Shown here piece by piece: positions 15,560 through 27,059 of a DNA stretch of 64,000 bases. Source of the stretch: Pholis gunnellus (lineage: Eukaryota > Chordata > Actinopteri > Perciformes > Pholidae); assembly GCA_910591455.2 (NCBI GenBank), contig OU342820.1, forward strand, positions 2,146,441 through 2,210,440, written 5' to 3'. How positions within the stretch are numbered: the stretch's first letter is position 1; every line of letters begins with the position of its first letter. The position numbers and the translations under genes were made by a program. The notes beneath the pieces are model-generated. The model was not told the origin of the DNA and did no database searches. It saw only the letters and a program-made list of their open reading frames with translations.

Positions 15560-16834
15560 ACGCTCCTCAGCGTTGCGTTAAACAAAATGGAAAGTGACAG
15601 ATTCCCTGAAGGATAATGTGGCCAGTAGAGGCTGATGTTACACATCACACACACACTCACATACACACTCCTGCACACACACAAACACTCATACATACAC
15701 ACAGCATGTTTTACAGCGAGGGTGATCCATTGCGGGACAAGTTACACACATGCGCGTAATACATTTTAATATAAAACAACTGACAGGTGTTATGTACGTT
15801 TACGATTGTTAAATCTCTCTATAGTTAAATCTGAAGTACAATTCAGCACTGCAGCGAAGTGTCCACATCATCGCATTAAACGACACATGAAGCACGCAGC
15901 AGGAATAAAATATGACCCTAACTTTATGATCATGTTTTATACCGAGGAATCTGTGGCGTATATTTGAAGCTCCATCAGCAGCCTGTTACAAACCAGACCA
16001 CGCTAGCAGTTAACTAGCGTCAGCACTTACTAAAGGCTAACAAATGTGGATTGAAGCAGAATATTTCATTAAATTAAAACATTTTGAAATTGATAACATC
16101 CTTAAAACATCTTTGTTTACTGAATTTTTTTTGGAAAATGGTTGGACCACAAGTCTGAAACAATCCTACAGCCTCCACTGGAATCAAATTTACAAAGTAT
16201 AATACTAATAAAATGACAGATGCTTCTCTGACACTGAAATACTGGCTTTAAGTCTAAGAAATAATATCAACAACATGCATTTCCATGTTTTACAATATGG
16301 TCAATTTTCAACATTAACATTCAGACACATTAAGCTTGCATGGAAAACAAATATCTATCTTTACCATAAACCCAACTAGCCCCAACACAATGAGGCCTAA
16401 ACTTTCAAGTAAAAGAAAACGAGACAGAATCTTCTGAATCAGATAAATAGCTGCCCCATTTCTCTTTATTTATCTTCTTGTTAACAGCACTTCCTGTTCC
16501 AGACAGAGAAATGGGCCTGTGACTATCCTGCCCGGAATTTGAATCTTGGGCACGCTGGTGAGCCAGGACCCGTACATCGTATAAGTCATGTAGCAGAGAA
16601 AGCTGACTCTCAGCTGGGCATGGCCAAGGTGTGTTGTGCTTTGGTTGGACATGGTCTGTAGCCAGAAAGTAGCTGGTCAGTAGCCTCATGCTCTGTGCTG
16701 TCACATCTCTGTAACACGCACGTTAACAACAACTGTCAAGTTATTGCTGTATTAGCTCCTCCTGCAGCCCATACGGGACGTCTGCTTCGAAAACGTGACC
16801 ATTTGCTGCTTCTCCCCACATACATGTGTGTTTA

Positions 16835-16870
<36 letters not shown>

Positions 16871-17400
16871 GGGGGGGGGGGTATTGCAAGCGGATGCTGG
16901 ACTTAATGACTGCTAATTGGAGAAGCCTGAGAGTTCTTGTTGCTGTTTCTGTCCGCTTGCTTGCATTGATGACTGGCTCTAATGATGATAATGACATTTG
17001 CATTGTAAATGCACCTCTTCAGCAAACAACAACAGCACAGATCATGTGGATAGTTGGTATGGTTTTACTAATATGATGGTGTGATTTATCCTACTGGGGT
17101 TGGAAGTATACTATAATATACATGCTTCTGTGTCACCCATTAGAAGAAAACTCACACACCAACGACTTCCCTTAAGCCTTTATTATTCAGTCGGCCCTTA
17201 TGTACTTTTATAGCTCTGGCCATCAGCTATATCTGTCATTATCAACATTGTACTCATCAAAGTAATAGCAACATGCTAAAATAAGGTCCAACAGGTTGTG
17301 ATCTATTTTAAAGGTAGAACTGAAGGTCAGCACATCTCAAAGTTGGTTGTGTTTCTTCCCCCGTTGGATGTATGTTAGCGATGTTTCATTTCACACTGTA
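14496..17400. other. No recognisable gene; microsatellites
   Basis: Contains TG/CA tracts at 15517-15556 and 15645-15700 and the TG plus G-run at 16839-16881. Remaining frames are short and match nothing I know. Confidence 0.6.
16839..16881. repeat. (TG)n followed by a G14 run
   Basis: A TG dinucleotide run passes directly into an uninterrupted run of 14 G. Confidence 0.9.
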
Positions 17401-17600
17401 ATATAACCCAGTGGTTCTCAAACTGTGGGGCGCGCCCCTCTAGTGGGGCGCAGCGGTATTGCAGTTGGGGCGCGGGTGAAATGCAGAATTATTTTATTTC
17501 AAGAACGTTATTCATACTTGCAAACTTGTCGTTCTTTGGCGAAATTCGCCAAAATATATCATCCACGTGAATCGTGTAGATCCATAGAGTTTTTTTGTTT

Positions 17601-17615
17601 GGGGGGGGGGGGGGG
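17601..17615. repeat. G-run inside the hAT element
   Basis: Fifteen consecutive G bases in the left half of the element. Confidence 0.95.
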
Positions 17616-18080
17616 CAACTGGCCAACCGCCGTTTCTCAGATTGGAGTGAGACGAGGAGAAAAGGTGATGTCGTGATCTTCACAATAAAACATCTTTGAT
17701 TTGACGTGTCGAGTCTTGGCCAATCAACGTTCAGATGTCAGTTTAAGTTCCTGGGTTAAGTTAACGTCCACTGCATGCGGAACTTTGTGGACTGTTAACG
17801 TTCGTCATTATTGTGATTTAGGAGGAAAAAACGTAACGTGATGAAACATGTTCCGGTTCAGTTCACGCGGTCACTCATTAACGTTAAACCCGAACACCGG
17901 CGGATCTGGTTGCAGATTGTTAGTTTTAACTCAAAGTAGAATGAGGATGAATTCGTGGTCATATAACTTTCATGACCACGATGATGAGGCCCAGATACTG
18001 ATGAGATGATGAGGTCAAAGAGCTTCAGGGAGAGGACGCTGTTTGTGTAGCGCAGCTTGATGAAGGGCTGAGATGTGAAG

Positions 18081-18525
18081 GAGCTGAGCCTGGATAAAGG
18101 TGGAGCTGGGCCTGGATAAAGGTGGAGCTGGGTCTGGATAAAGGTGGAGCTGGGCCTGGATAAAGGTGGAGCTGGGTCTGGATAAAGGTGGAGCTGGGCC
18201 TGGATAAAGGTGGAGCTGGGTCTGGATAAAGGTGGAGCTGGGCCTGGATAAAGGTGGAGCTGGGCCTGGATAAAGGTGGAGCTGGGTCTGGATAAAGGTG
18301 GAGCTGGGTCTGGATAAAGGTGGAGCTGGGCCTGGATAAAGGTGGAGCTGGGTCTGGATAAAGGTGGAGCTGGGCCTGGATAAAGGTGGAGCTGGGTCTG
18401 GATAAAGGTGGAGCTGGGTCTGGATAAAGGTGGAGCTGGGTCTGGATAAAGGTGGAGCTGGGCCTGGATAAAGGTGGAGCTGGGTCTGGATAAAGGTGGA
18501 GCTGGGTCTGGATAAAGGTGGAGGT
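18081..18525. repeat. 22-bp minisatellite, about 20 units
   Basis: The unit is built on ggataaaggtggagctggg followed by cct or tct. Nearly all variation among units is this single C/T position. On the minus strand 22 is not a multiple of 3, so all frames stay open with a Leu-Tyr-Pro-Asp/Ser-Arg-Pro pattern; the 196-233 codon frames there are artefacts. Confidence 0.97.
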
Positions 18526-19252
18526 CTAAACAGACGTGAGTACAGATTCCTGCTGTCACAGTGTTTTAAACACATTGATAAGGCAGAGTATGCTCTCTGC
18601 TCCAAGGAGATGAACTACAGCAACAAGGGCTCTCTTCTTCTCAGAGTACACCAGAATCAATTATTTATTTAAAATAAAATGCTCCTGGTATCTGCACTAA
18701 TTTTGTTTTGCACAGGTTGCACGTTATGTTTTGAAAAAATATGCAACGTAAAACTCTTTATTGCCAAATATTTGAACTTGTTTTGTTTAGTTTTTCACAG
18801 GTTGCACTTTATTGTTATTATCTTGAAAAGATATTCAGTGTAAAACAGGTTAATTGCAGCCACAATAAGCTATTTTTTGCCAAATATGAGTTATTATTTG
18901 CACAGATGGAACTTTATTTGCATTGTTCTAACAAAGTTATTGCACATTGTATCTGTTTTTGTCTGATGGAGCAATCTGGTTTACTTGAAAGTGATTGCAA
19001 TTTTCTTTATTCTATTTGAAAAAGCACAGACGGAGGACTCACAAAATGTTATTTCAATAAAAGTTCAACATGGACCGATTTTGTTCCGATTTTGTTGGGG
19101 CGATGGAACATGAACATTTTTCTTCCTCCAAAGTGGGGCGTGACAGAACCACTGATTTAACCGATCGAGTTCTCACTCCTAATTCATCAATTACCACAGC
19201 TGGGTCAGTGCCCGACACACCGAAGCACCCTTTATGAGACACACCGGACTAA

Positions 19253-20020
19253 CTAATGTAGACACAAGACACGTGTAACGAGCTGAAAGCTGACGCTCCT
19301 TCCCTGAGTCCCAAACTGACACCAGAGGCGTACATAGAGCGTCTTAGACTGAAGCGTAGGAACACTGACCAAGCTTCTGTATTGAACATGTTGAAAAAGA
19401 CAAAAAGTTAGATTTTTCCAACTCAAATGATGTTCACACTGACAGCAGTATTCAAACACAAAAGGCTGAACTATTTTATTGAATTGAGACATTATAGATG
19501 TGTTATACAAACACTGCTGTGGAAAGGAAGCTCTGAGTTGTTTTCTACTCCACTCGTAAAAGAAGAAGATTGGAGGTCTGTCGTCTGTCGTATTCATCAT
19601 TATACATCTGGTTTTCCATAATTTAAAACTTGTGATGCTGACAATGAGCTGGTAAAGATCTTTTTTCTCATAGAACATAGCAAACATTACAGATCTATAG
19701 TTCACATTGAAGACTAGGCCGAGGCCTTGAAGTGAGGCCCAGACCTCTTGTGCTCTGTAACAGTCCATGAACAGTCTGTTCACTGACATGAGCCATCGGA
19801 CGTCTCTGATGCTCTCTGAGAGGTTCTTATCCTTCAATATATTTATTACCTCCTCACCCTCGACATTGGTAACATTTTTATCTTTAACAAGTCCACTATG
19901 TTTAAAATCGTTGATCTTTGTATAGATCTTTTTACTTGATAGACTATTCCAGTCGATACGTAGGTGTTGATGTTGGTTAGTAAAATCTCCGTATATTAAC
20001 TTGTATTCAGGGGCCTGTCT
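19253..20020 (-). pseudogene. Probable LINE ORF2 C-terminal remnant, 256 codons open
   Basis: An uninterrupted minus-strand frame of 256 codons. Part of it reads VRWLMSVNRLFMDCYRAQEV, then WASLQGLG and LIVSITSFKLWKTRCIMM. This resembles the C-terminal end of fish Tx1/L1-like LINE ORF2 proteins, where a Cys/His-containing segment is followed by ...AQ.VW and a Trp/Lys-rich helix. No RT domain is present, so it is 5'-truncated. The Met at the upstream end is not a real start. It is followed directly by a SINE in the same orientation. A novel single-exon gene is less likely but not excluded. Confidence 0.5.
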
Positions 20021-20247
20021 CATTCACCCATTCACACCCATTCAAAGACTGATGGGGCTACCATGTAAGGTGAGACCTGCCCATCAGGACTATCTAATCA
20101 TTCATACTTCAAGCTACACATTCATACACCGAACAATTTGAGGTTAAGTGTCTTGCTCAAGGACACATCGACATGGACTAGCAGAGCCGGGATCCAACCA
20201 AAGATCTTCTGATTGAAGGACGACTCTGCTCTACCACTGAGCCACAG
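20021..20247 (-). mobile_element. tRNA-derived SINE
   Basis: Reading the minus strand: a box A-like tggctcagtggtagag (20229-20244), a box B-like ggttggatcccgg, a body containing gtgtccttgagcaagacact, and a 3' end of gtgaatgggtgaatgag. This is the layout of common teleost tRNA-derived SINEs with an L2-like tail. Confidence 0.75.
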
Positions 20248-20791
20248 TTGTTACAAGTCATAAAGGGTTAACAATACAAAGGCCACAGCACTCAACAACC
20301 ACACAAACACAGACTCTGGGTTACATACACATTCTGTGTTCCAGTGAGGGAATATCCCTCGTTTGCATGAGAGCTGCTGCTGTGGAGAGAAAAGCCTGTT
20401 TTTGTAGATTATGGAAATGACTGCATGGAGATGAAGTCTCTGTGTTTGTGTGCGTAGGTGTGTGTGTGTATGTGTGTGTGCGTGTGTGTGTTGCTGCTGC
20501 AGACAAGCTGTGGTGTGTTGACAAAGCAGTTCCCAATGAAACAAGTCCCTGGTTACACAGTGGCTAGCTGACTGTGTGCCAGAATGTCAGCTTTCTTCGT
20601 GTGTGTGTGTGTCTATTTTAGCTCAAAAACAGTGTGTGTCAGTGCATGTGAACAAATACAAATATTCCTGGTTGCTTGCATATGTATCTCCGCCTGTTTG
20701 TATGATTGTGTACATTGTGTGCGTGTGGTGTTAAGATAATGAAAACAGCAGATCAAGGCATCGCAGAATGTCAAAATGAAGCAATACAGTT

Positions 20792-20826
<35 letters not shown>

Positions 20827-21312
20827 GCATGGATTATGTATAAAGGAGAATGCAAATCATGCAATTACAAGCCCCAAAGCCAAGTATTAGAATTAATGCC
20901 TGCAGCAGATGTGATGGAAATGAAGTCAATTTCTGATGTAGAATTAGCATATTGTACTGTAGGACAACCCCCAACACACACACTCACACACACAAAGAGT
21001 GTGTATTGTCCCCTAATCACCTTCGTCACATTTTACAGTGATTTATTCACAGATTATAGGCCCTTGCTTTTCAACTGTGTGTATGTGTGTGTGTGTGTGT
21101 GTGATATGGTGTGTGTGTGTGTGTGTGTGTATGCATGTGTGTCAAGTGTTACTAAAATGTACTCTCTGTGTTTTAAGGATTGGCTCCATGCCAGCAGCCC
21201 CTAAAGGTTACACAGTTTACGAAACCACACACGACTGATGTGTGAGACGAACCCGTCTGTAGAGAGTATATCCTGAGTTAATCACTGTCAAAATCCGAGA
21301 GTGCAAATGAGA
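20248..21312. other. No recognisable gene; TG/CA tracts
   Basis: TG-rich tracts at 20448-20490, 20795-20823 and 21079-21131. The Cys-Val frame at 20776-21204 is carried by these repeats and is rejected as a gene. Confidence 0.65.
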
Positions 21313-21478
21313 TCCATGCTCGCGCGAAAATCAAACAGCCGTGTGAGCACTTTTACATCACTCCGCGAGCAACATTCACTCTTGCACGAGCGAAAGTCGC
21401 TCGCGAAGCTTTAACTTGCTCGCTCGCGAAACTTTATTATGCTCGCTCGCGAGTCTTTTACCTGCTCGCTTGCGAGTA
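21313..21478. repeat. CpG-rich cluster of CTCGCGAG-type motifs
   Basis: gctcgcgcg, ctccgcgagc, gtcgctcgcgaag, gctcgctcgcgaaac, gctcgctcgcgagtc and gctcgcttgcgag recur at roughly 25-30 bp spacing in otherwise CpG-poor DNA. It is probably the end of an unidentified transposon. Confidence 0.6.
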
Positions 21479-21570
21479 GTTTTTCTTTTTGACAGTAAGT
21501 GGGCGGACCCAGTCTCCATTGTATCTCTACACCTAATTGGTTACAATCCTCGTCTTTGGATAAACCGGTA

Positions 21571-22041
21571 GCCTAGCAGGCTGGAGGCTACCAGGCTGGG
21601 GTGCAGGCTGGAGGCTAGCAGGCTGGAGGCTAGCAGGATGGGGTGCAGGCTGGAGGCTAGCAGGCTGGAGGCTAGCAGGATGGGGTGCAAGCTGGATGCT
21701 AGCAGGCTGGAGGCTAGCAGGATGGGGTGCAGGCTGGAGGCTAGCAGGCTGGAGGCTAGCAGGATGGGGTGCAGGCTGGAGGCTAGCAGGCTGGAGGCTA
21801 GCAGGATGGGGTGCAAGCTGGATGCTAGCAGGCTGGAGGCTAGCAGGATGGGGTGCAGGCTGGAGGCTAGCAGGCTGGAGGCTAGCAGGATGGGGTGCAA
21901 GCTGGATGCTAGCAGGCTGGAGGCTAGCAGGATGGGGTGCAGGCTGGAGGCTAGCAGGCTGGAGGCTAGCAGGATGGGGTGCAAGCTGGATGCTAGCAGG
22001 CTGGAGGCTAGCAGGATGGGGTGCAGGCTGGAGGCTAGCAG
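21571..22041. repeat. 42-bp minisatellite with two unit types
   Basis: Ten full 42-bp units run from 21604 to 22023, plus a degenerate unit before and a partial one after. Type A begins caggctggaggctag and type B caagctggatgctag; both continue caggctggaggctag and caggatggggtg. Order: A A B A A B A B A B, then partial A. Because 42 is a multiple of 3, several frames stay open on both strands; none is a gene. Confidence 0.97.
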
Positions 22042-22934
22042 TTTGAGCAGTTGAATTTAGTGTAGAGCCAAAATGCCACAATTTATTTCTCTTAGATTTT
22101 TTACTAACAGATTATCATGAACATTAAACACTTTCCATCAATTGTTTGCAGAGCTTTGGGTCATTACATGAATTCTGTTTAAGCTTAAAGGTGAATCATT
22201 ATGACAGTAGTTCTGGTATCTACTTGAACATGAAAATGCTAATGCAGAGGACATTAAGACCCACATCAAAGTTGTTTTTTTTAGCATGTTAGTGGGTAAA
22301 CATAAGAGAGTATCGGATGTATCAGCATGTACTGCCCTATGAAATTGCAATGGCCTATTTTTTAGTGTGTGCTGTGAGTTCTGTGGGTTGGATAAAGAAC
22401 ATCTGTAGTGTACCCTCTGAAAAACAACTAGTGTAGTGAACACATATATAAATACACTTAGACGTGTCCCTGTAAATCCATTCCATTCCGTTCCTGTAAG
22501 CCCATTTGTTGACTTCCCCTAAATTCCCTGATTTCCCCACACTAGCTCGCTGGTCCAGGAAGTCCTGTTTGAGTTTTCGCTGCAATTCTTTCTGCTCAAC
22601 TCCTTCTCTCATAGTTGTTTGAATTGTGAATTTTCATTCTCCTGCTGCCTCTCCCAAAGGGAGATATGTACTGTATATTCTATATTTCTAGGTTTTACGA
22701 TGGGGTCCCCTTATAGTGCATTATTCAGTAAGAATTTGTGACTATGTGGGTGCATAATGGAATGTGTTTAAAAGTGCTAAGTGAGTGCCTCTCACAGTTC
22801 ACAACAATTCAGTACATTCACAATCTAAAGCCATCTTCAAGGTCAACTAGGCTACACGGTTAACAGTGTCAGTGCACTTTTATCACTTACGTACTTCAAG
22901 CCAGTAGCCATTGGACTGGTGGACGAGGCCGGGG
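22042..22934. other. No recognisable gene
   Basis: No domain or repeat family recognised; short frames only. Confidence 0.5.
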
Positions 22935-23890
22935 ATGAGACCCGATGGAGAGGGTCTGTCGGGCCAATCAATGCAGTGTACTCCACATAGAGGCGGACCA
23001 ATCTGAGGAGGAAGTTTTGGGTTTTATCTCTAGGTTAACCTCTTGTGCCAACAGTGACCAATGCAGGAGTCTTTGCTTGTGGTTGCACATGCATGAAAGA
23101 AAAATTAGAGGGTTGTGGTCCGTGTGCACTACGTAGGATAAACATTCACTTCTGATCTACAAAAACTACTGCATCGCTCGAGTCTCATCCTCAACAGTAG
23201 AATATCTGACCTAGTGTTTGTTAAATTTAGAGGTGAAATAACTCAAGTATCCTCATACAACGGTTTGTATGGTATCTTTTGTGTGATTTCCTGTGAATGT
23301 CCAGCAAAACATGTCGATTTCCGTACATTACATGCGGACAGTCTTTTCAAAGTAAACTTTACAAGAAACAACTTCATTAGGTTTAGGGAACAAAACTGCT
23401 TAGCAAGGTGCAGGAAAAGATTGTGGTTTGGTACAAAATAAAGGATTGTGTGCTTGTGTGAGATCAGTGCCGAGTCAAAGTGATAAAACCTCCCTTCTAC
23501 TTCGTACATGCTCCTCAGCTATTTATGTTATTTGGTCCGCTTTAATTGCACTGTAAAACTCAACCAGACTAAATACTAAACGAACCAAAAGACAAACTAG
23601 ACAAACGGACTATGGCTTTTGAAAGTGCCCTTATACGCTTAAATGTAGGCTGACATTTGGGGGACCATCTATATTCCACCTTGGGACCAATTGTTGAGAA
23701 AGTGGACAATACTGGAAACATTTTGGCAGTAGCTCCAGTAGGAGGAACCATCTCAGGGCTCGGCTAGTGGTGGGCATCATCACTTGACCCTGTCCAATTT
23801 GTCTCCCTAAATAGGACAGTGTCCCCTTCCCAAATTCCCACTTGGCTATGTTGAGAGTAAGAGAATCTTCAGTGATACGGCCGAACACCT
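22935..23890 (-). pseudogene. Ty3/gypsy RT-RNase H remnant
   Basis: On the minus strand, gypsy polymerase blocks occur in the correct order. LTLNIAKWEFGKGTLSYLGR and QIGQGQV (about 23790-23870) match the end of RT. STIGPKVEYRWSPKCQ (23640-23720) is the RT/RNase H connection. YSTVEDETRAMQ (about 23170-23205) and TDHNPLIFLSCMCNHKQRLL (about 23080-23130) are in RNase H. Frameshifts and stops separate the blocks, and unrelated sequence at about 23210-23560 interrupts RNase H. Protease, integrase and LTRs were not found. It is not functional. Confidence 0.8.
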
Positions 23891-25029
23891 CAGTTCAGAG
23901 TTGTATGTATTCAGACCAGGTGAGATTATACATGATTAAGTCATCTAAAGAGGTATAGCAATTTGTCATGCAAGCTGAGTGAGTATTTACTAGCTACTTA
24001 GACATTACACGTGCCAAACACCATAACCGTATATACTAGAGGAAATTTTCACCAAGGCAGAAGTCTCTGAGGCACGATCTGACAGAGGGACCTGCCATTA
24101 ACCTGAAAGCAGATCTAGTTTGTTTAAAACAAATGTGCAGTTCCTGGATTACCAACGTAATCTTTTTGTATTCACGGTAATGGGATAGGTTTCACATTAT
24201 CTTTCTTATGTGATTACCATAGTAGGGATGTTGCTTTACAGTTTGGCATTCTTTAAATGAATGTGCTGTTTTGGGTATTGTAGTTTTTGTGGGAACATCT
24301 CACAAAATGTGGGGACATTTGGCAGCAAACCTGACTGATAGATGAGTTGAGTTGGCAGTACTTCCAGCTTGTCTGAATTACAGCCTATACTCCTAACAAA
24401 ACACTGTCTGTTACAGTTGGCAGTGCAAGTCTGTTTACATGCTGGCTGAGTTGTCATACACACACACAGAGAAACACAACAGAAATCAGTTTGACTGCAA
24501 TAAAGAATGCCAGTCTGTGGGTCTGGAGAATGAAATAGTGCTTAGATTTGATGGGTTAAAAACCTCAGTAAAATACCATGGGCATTCGGTCTCAAAGATA
24601 CATAACACAACCCGGAGAGGCTATTGTCCAAAATGTGTGCGGGAGTGTTCAGACTCATGTGCATGGTGCTTGCTGCAGTCAGCCAAGGCCACGTCACACT
24701 TCATGGCAGGGCTCAGTGTTAGACATCAAATTTCAAACTGGTGAAATGAACCTTGAACAAAATGCTCAACCATTCTGAACAGGTATTAGAGGAAAACATG
24801 TCGACCACGAGTGGTCAATACCGCCGAACTGTTTATATATTGTTACTCATACTAGACTAAGAGAATGGCTCAATATAAATATCTATAGTGTGTTGCAAAA
24901 GCCATGATAGTTCACATGCTGTGTTTAAATATGGGTGTGTACCGCTTTCATCCTTTTATCCACGGAGTTTGGGGCGCTGTGCTACTGTTGTGCCTGCCGT
25001 TACTAAGCAACCAAAACCTGCGTGCTGGG
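23891..25029. other. No recognisable gene
   Basis: May include further diverged retrotransposon sequence near 23900-24200. No motif clear enough to name. Confidence 0.45.
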
Positions 25030-25043
25030 ACGACGACGACGAC

Positions 25044-25090
<47 letters not shown>

Positions 25091-25125
25091 CGATGATGAT
25101 GAAAATAATGATGATGATGATGATA
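25030..25125. repeat. (GAC/GAT)n trinucleotide repeat
   Basis: GAC units pass into a long GAT run with few interruptions. The poly-Asp, poly-Met and poly-His frames are artefacts. Confidence 0.95.
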
Positions 25126-26119
25126 CATTTGTAGTAATTTAGCCTCAATGCCCAAACTCAAATAAATAAATGGATTTCCAGCACTGCACATTTTTTGTCA
25201 TCTTCAGTTTGACTTGTCAACCAGATGCTATGACATCATTGGACAGAAAGGGTGAAGCAGGTAGAATATTCATTTGGGACGGATTGTGAAGCTCTGCATA
25301 GTTCTGCACTTAAATGATTAACTTTTTCATATTTCTTACAGTAGTCTATTATTTAAGGGGAAAAGGATAGATGTGATTGGTTGTTCCTTGTCACATGACA
25401 TGCGGTGCGTACTGCAGCATTCCAAAAGTAAAACTGTTTTTATCTCAGAGCGCAGCCGCCACTCCTGCTTTGGAGTGCGGCTCCCATCCGTCAACATTGA
25501 CGCCACGTGAACGAACCCTTAATCCAGTTCCAAAGCTGCTCTGTAGCACAATGTTTAAACAACAGTGAAGACCAGGAGCTGCTTGCACTAAACAAGTTTG
25601 AGTTAAGGTTTCCTTAAAATGAAATTGGTTGCACAAAACACACTGAAACATGTTCACTTTGGTATTTAAGGTTTTCTTCTTATCTTGGTCTTATACTTGA
25701 GGAATCCCTTACCTTACCTAACCAAAGTAAGGAAATAAACTTAAGGTACCTCTGACTCTATCTAAACCGCGTCATGGCTGCGTTTATGATGATAAATGAT
25801 GGAAATAAACGCACCCCAAGAACAATGCGAGAACCCAAGGCTTTTGTTTCCACTGTACCCCCTTTGTTTTGGAGCCGGTGCATCCTGCGTGGCAGGATCG
25901 TCATCATCATAATAACTCTCTTGGCTTGAAGTGGCACACCTTTCCCAAATGACCCACACTACCAAACATCTATAACATACTGTATCAACATTTATAATGT
26001 ATATATAAAGCGATATATACATCTATCTAGCGATCTATGCATATCTTGATTTATATATCTTTTGTTTTTTCAAAATACTCATATGGGTCGGTATGGAAGG
26101 CAATGGCAAGCGTACAAAG
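25126..26119. other. No recognisable gene
   Basis: A CpG-containing patch at 25440-25520 and AT-rich sequence elsewhere. The 25560-25770 part looks repeat-like, but I cannot assign it. Confidence 0.5.
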
Positions 26120-26365
26120 GACATCTATTGCACTTCTGTCCATCCTGATAGAGGAATCCCTCCTCTGTTGCTCTCACAAAGATTTCATCCTTTTTTTCTC
26201 CTCGTTAAAGGGTTTTTTGGGGGATTTCTTCCTGTTCTGATGTGAGGGTCCCGGGACAGTCAATCTGTACACATGTCGTATGTGTACAGATTGTAAAGCC
26301 CTCTGAGGCAAATTTGTGATTTGTAATTTAGGGCCGTACAAAATAAATTTAATTGAGTTTAATTG
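26120..26365 (+). mobile_element. LINE/SINE-type 3' tail
   Basis: gaggaatccctcctctgttg, a T-rich block, gatgtgagggtc, then gattgtaaagccctctgagg, ending tacaaaataaatttaattga with an AATTG-type tail. This is a very common fish retroposon 3' end. A diverged antisense copy is at 53430-53760. Confidence 0.7.
26261..26293. repeat. Perfect hairpin in the retroposon tail
   Basis: Arms CAATCTGTACACAT and ATGTGTACAGATTG (14 bp, no mismatch) flank the loop gtcgt. Confidence 0.9.
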
Positions 26366-27059
26366 TATTGTTATTTGGACTTGGAGTCTATATATCTCTG
26401 AATGACGTCTTTATAAAGTGATGGGAATTAAAATGTAGTATTACTTGAACAAAATTTTAATCATAAAAGACAAAATGTTACAAAAGCAAATCGCTTTAGC
26501 AATATATGTATCGATATGTATTTGGAAGGGACAGTGCACATTAATAAAACATTCCTGTAAATGCGTTAGCCAAGAGGCTATTGTTCCATCTGTAGTCCCA
26601 GGGCAGATGTTACAAAGTCACCCTAAAAACAGAACATAAGAATAAAATGACAAAGTTATGCATTATTTTCCCACTACAAAGGATGCAGAAACAATGAAAG
26701 ATGAGATAATATTAATATTGGTCGACACATTATTCAGGACACTCTTATACTACATTGTCAAGTGCTAACAAGACATGCAACACAGAGGCTCACAAAACAG
26801 CACATACGAAGCCAATAAATAAGGGATAATTATGTTAAATAGAAACATGGACTCGGGATAAGATTATGTTGCATTGTTAGACACTAAAAACATAGATGTC
26901 AGAAGCACTCAGCAGTAAATAAACTATATAAATCAGTCTGACACAGCTAAACCACAATAAGAGACATGCAGGTAGATGAGGGTCGACTGGCAGTTTCAAG
27001 ACAGTCAGACATCATGGACAGATTGAGGAGAGTAAGGAGCAGTTACATTCTAGTGCTGA
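26366..27059. other. No recognisable gene
   Basis: AT-rich. It may be the 3' UTR of the LINE fragment that follows, but I see no defining motif. Confidence 0.4.

Larger units (their letters stand above)
17409..19154. mobile_element. hAT transposon carrying a minisatellite
   Basis: Starts CAGTGGTTCTCAAACTGTGG and ends ...GACAGAACCACTG, giving a perfect 10-bp terminal inverted repeat (CAGTGGTTCT) with matching GC-rich subterminal blocks. The 8-bp flanks are atataacc (17401-17408) and atttaacc (19155-19162), a target duplication with one mismatch. The length is 1746 bp. The plus strand at about 18560-18650 reads KAEYALCSKEMNYSNKGS, possibly a remnant of a BED-type finger from the transposase; otherwise there is no coding capacity. 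A 22-bp tandem array occupies about a quarter of it. Confidence 0.85.

Noticed and set aside
17858..18605. Proline-rich repeat proteins of 196 and 233 codons on the minus strand
   Set aside because: Overlapping frames in a 22-bp minisatellite inside a hAT element; all frames stay open because the unit lacks stops.
20229..20244. tRNA gene
   Set aside because: Box A and box B-like sequences are present, but no cloverleaf or acceptor stem; they belong to a SINE head.
21571..22041. CRISPR-like regular repeats
   Set aside because: Units are contiguous with no unique spacers, and the context is a vertebrate genome.
21533..22081. Repeat proteins of 116-182 codons on both strands
   Set aside because: 42-bp minisatellite; open frames on both strands at once show that there is no coding selection.
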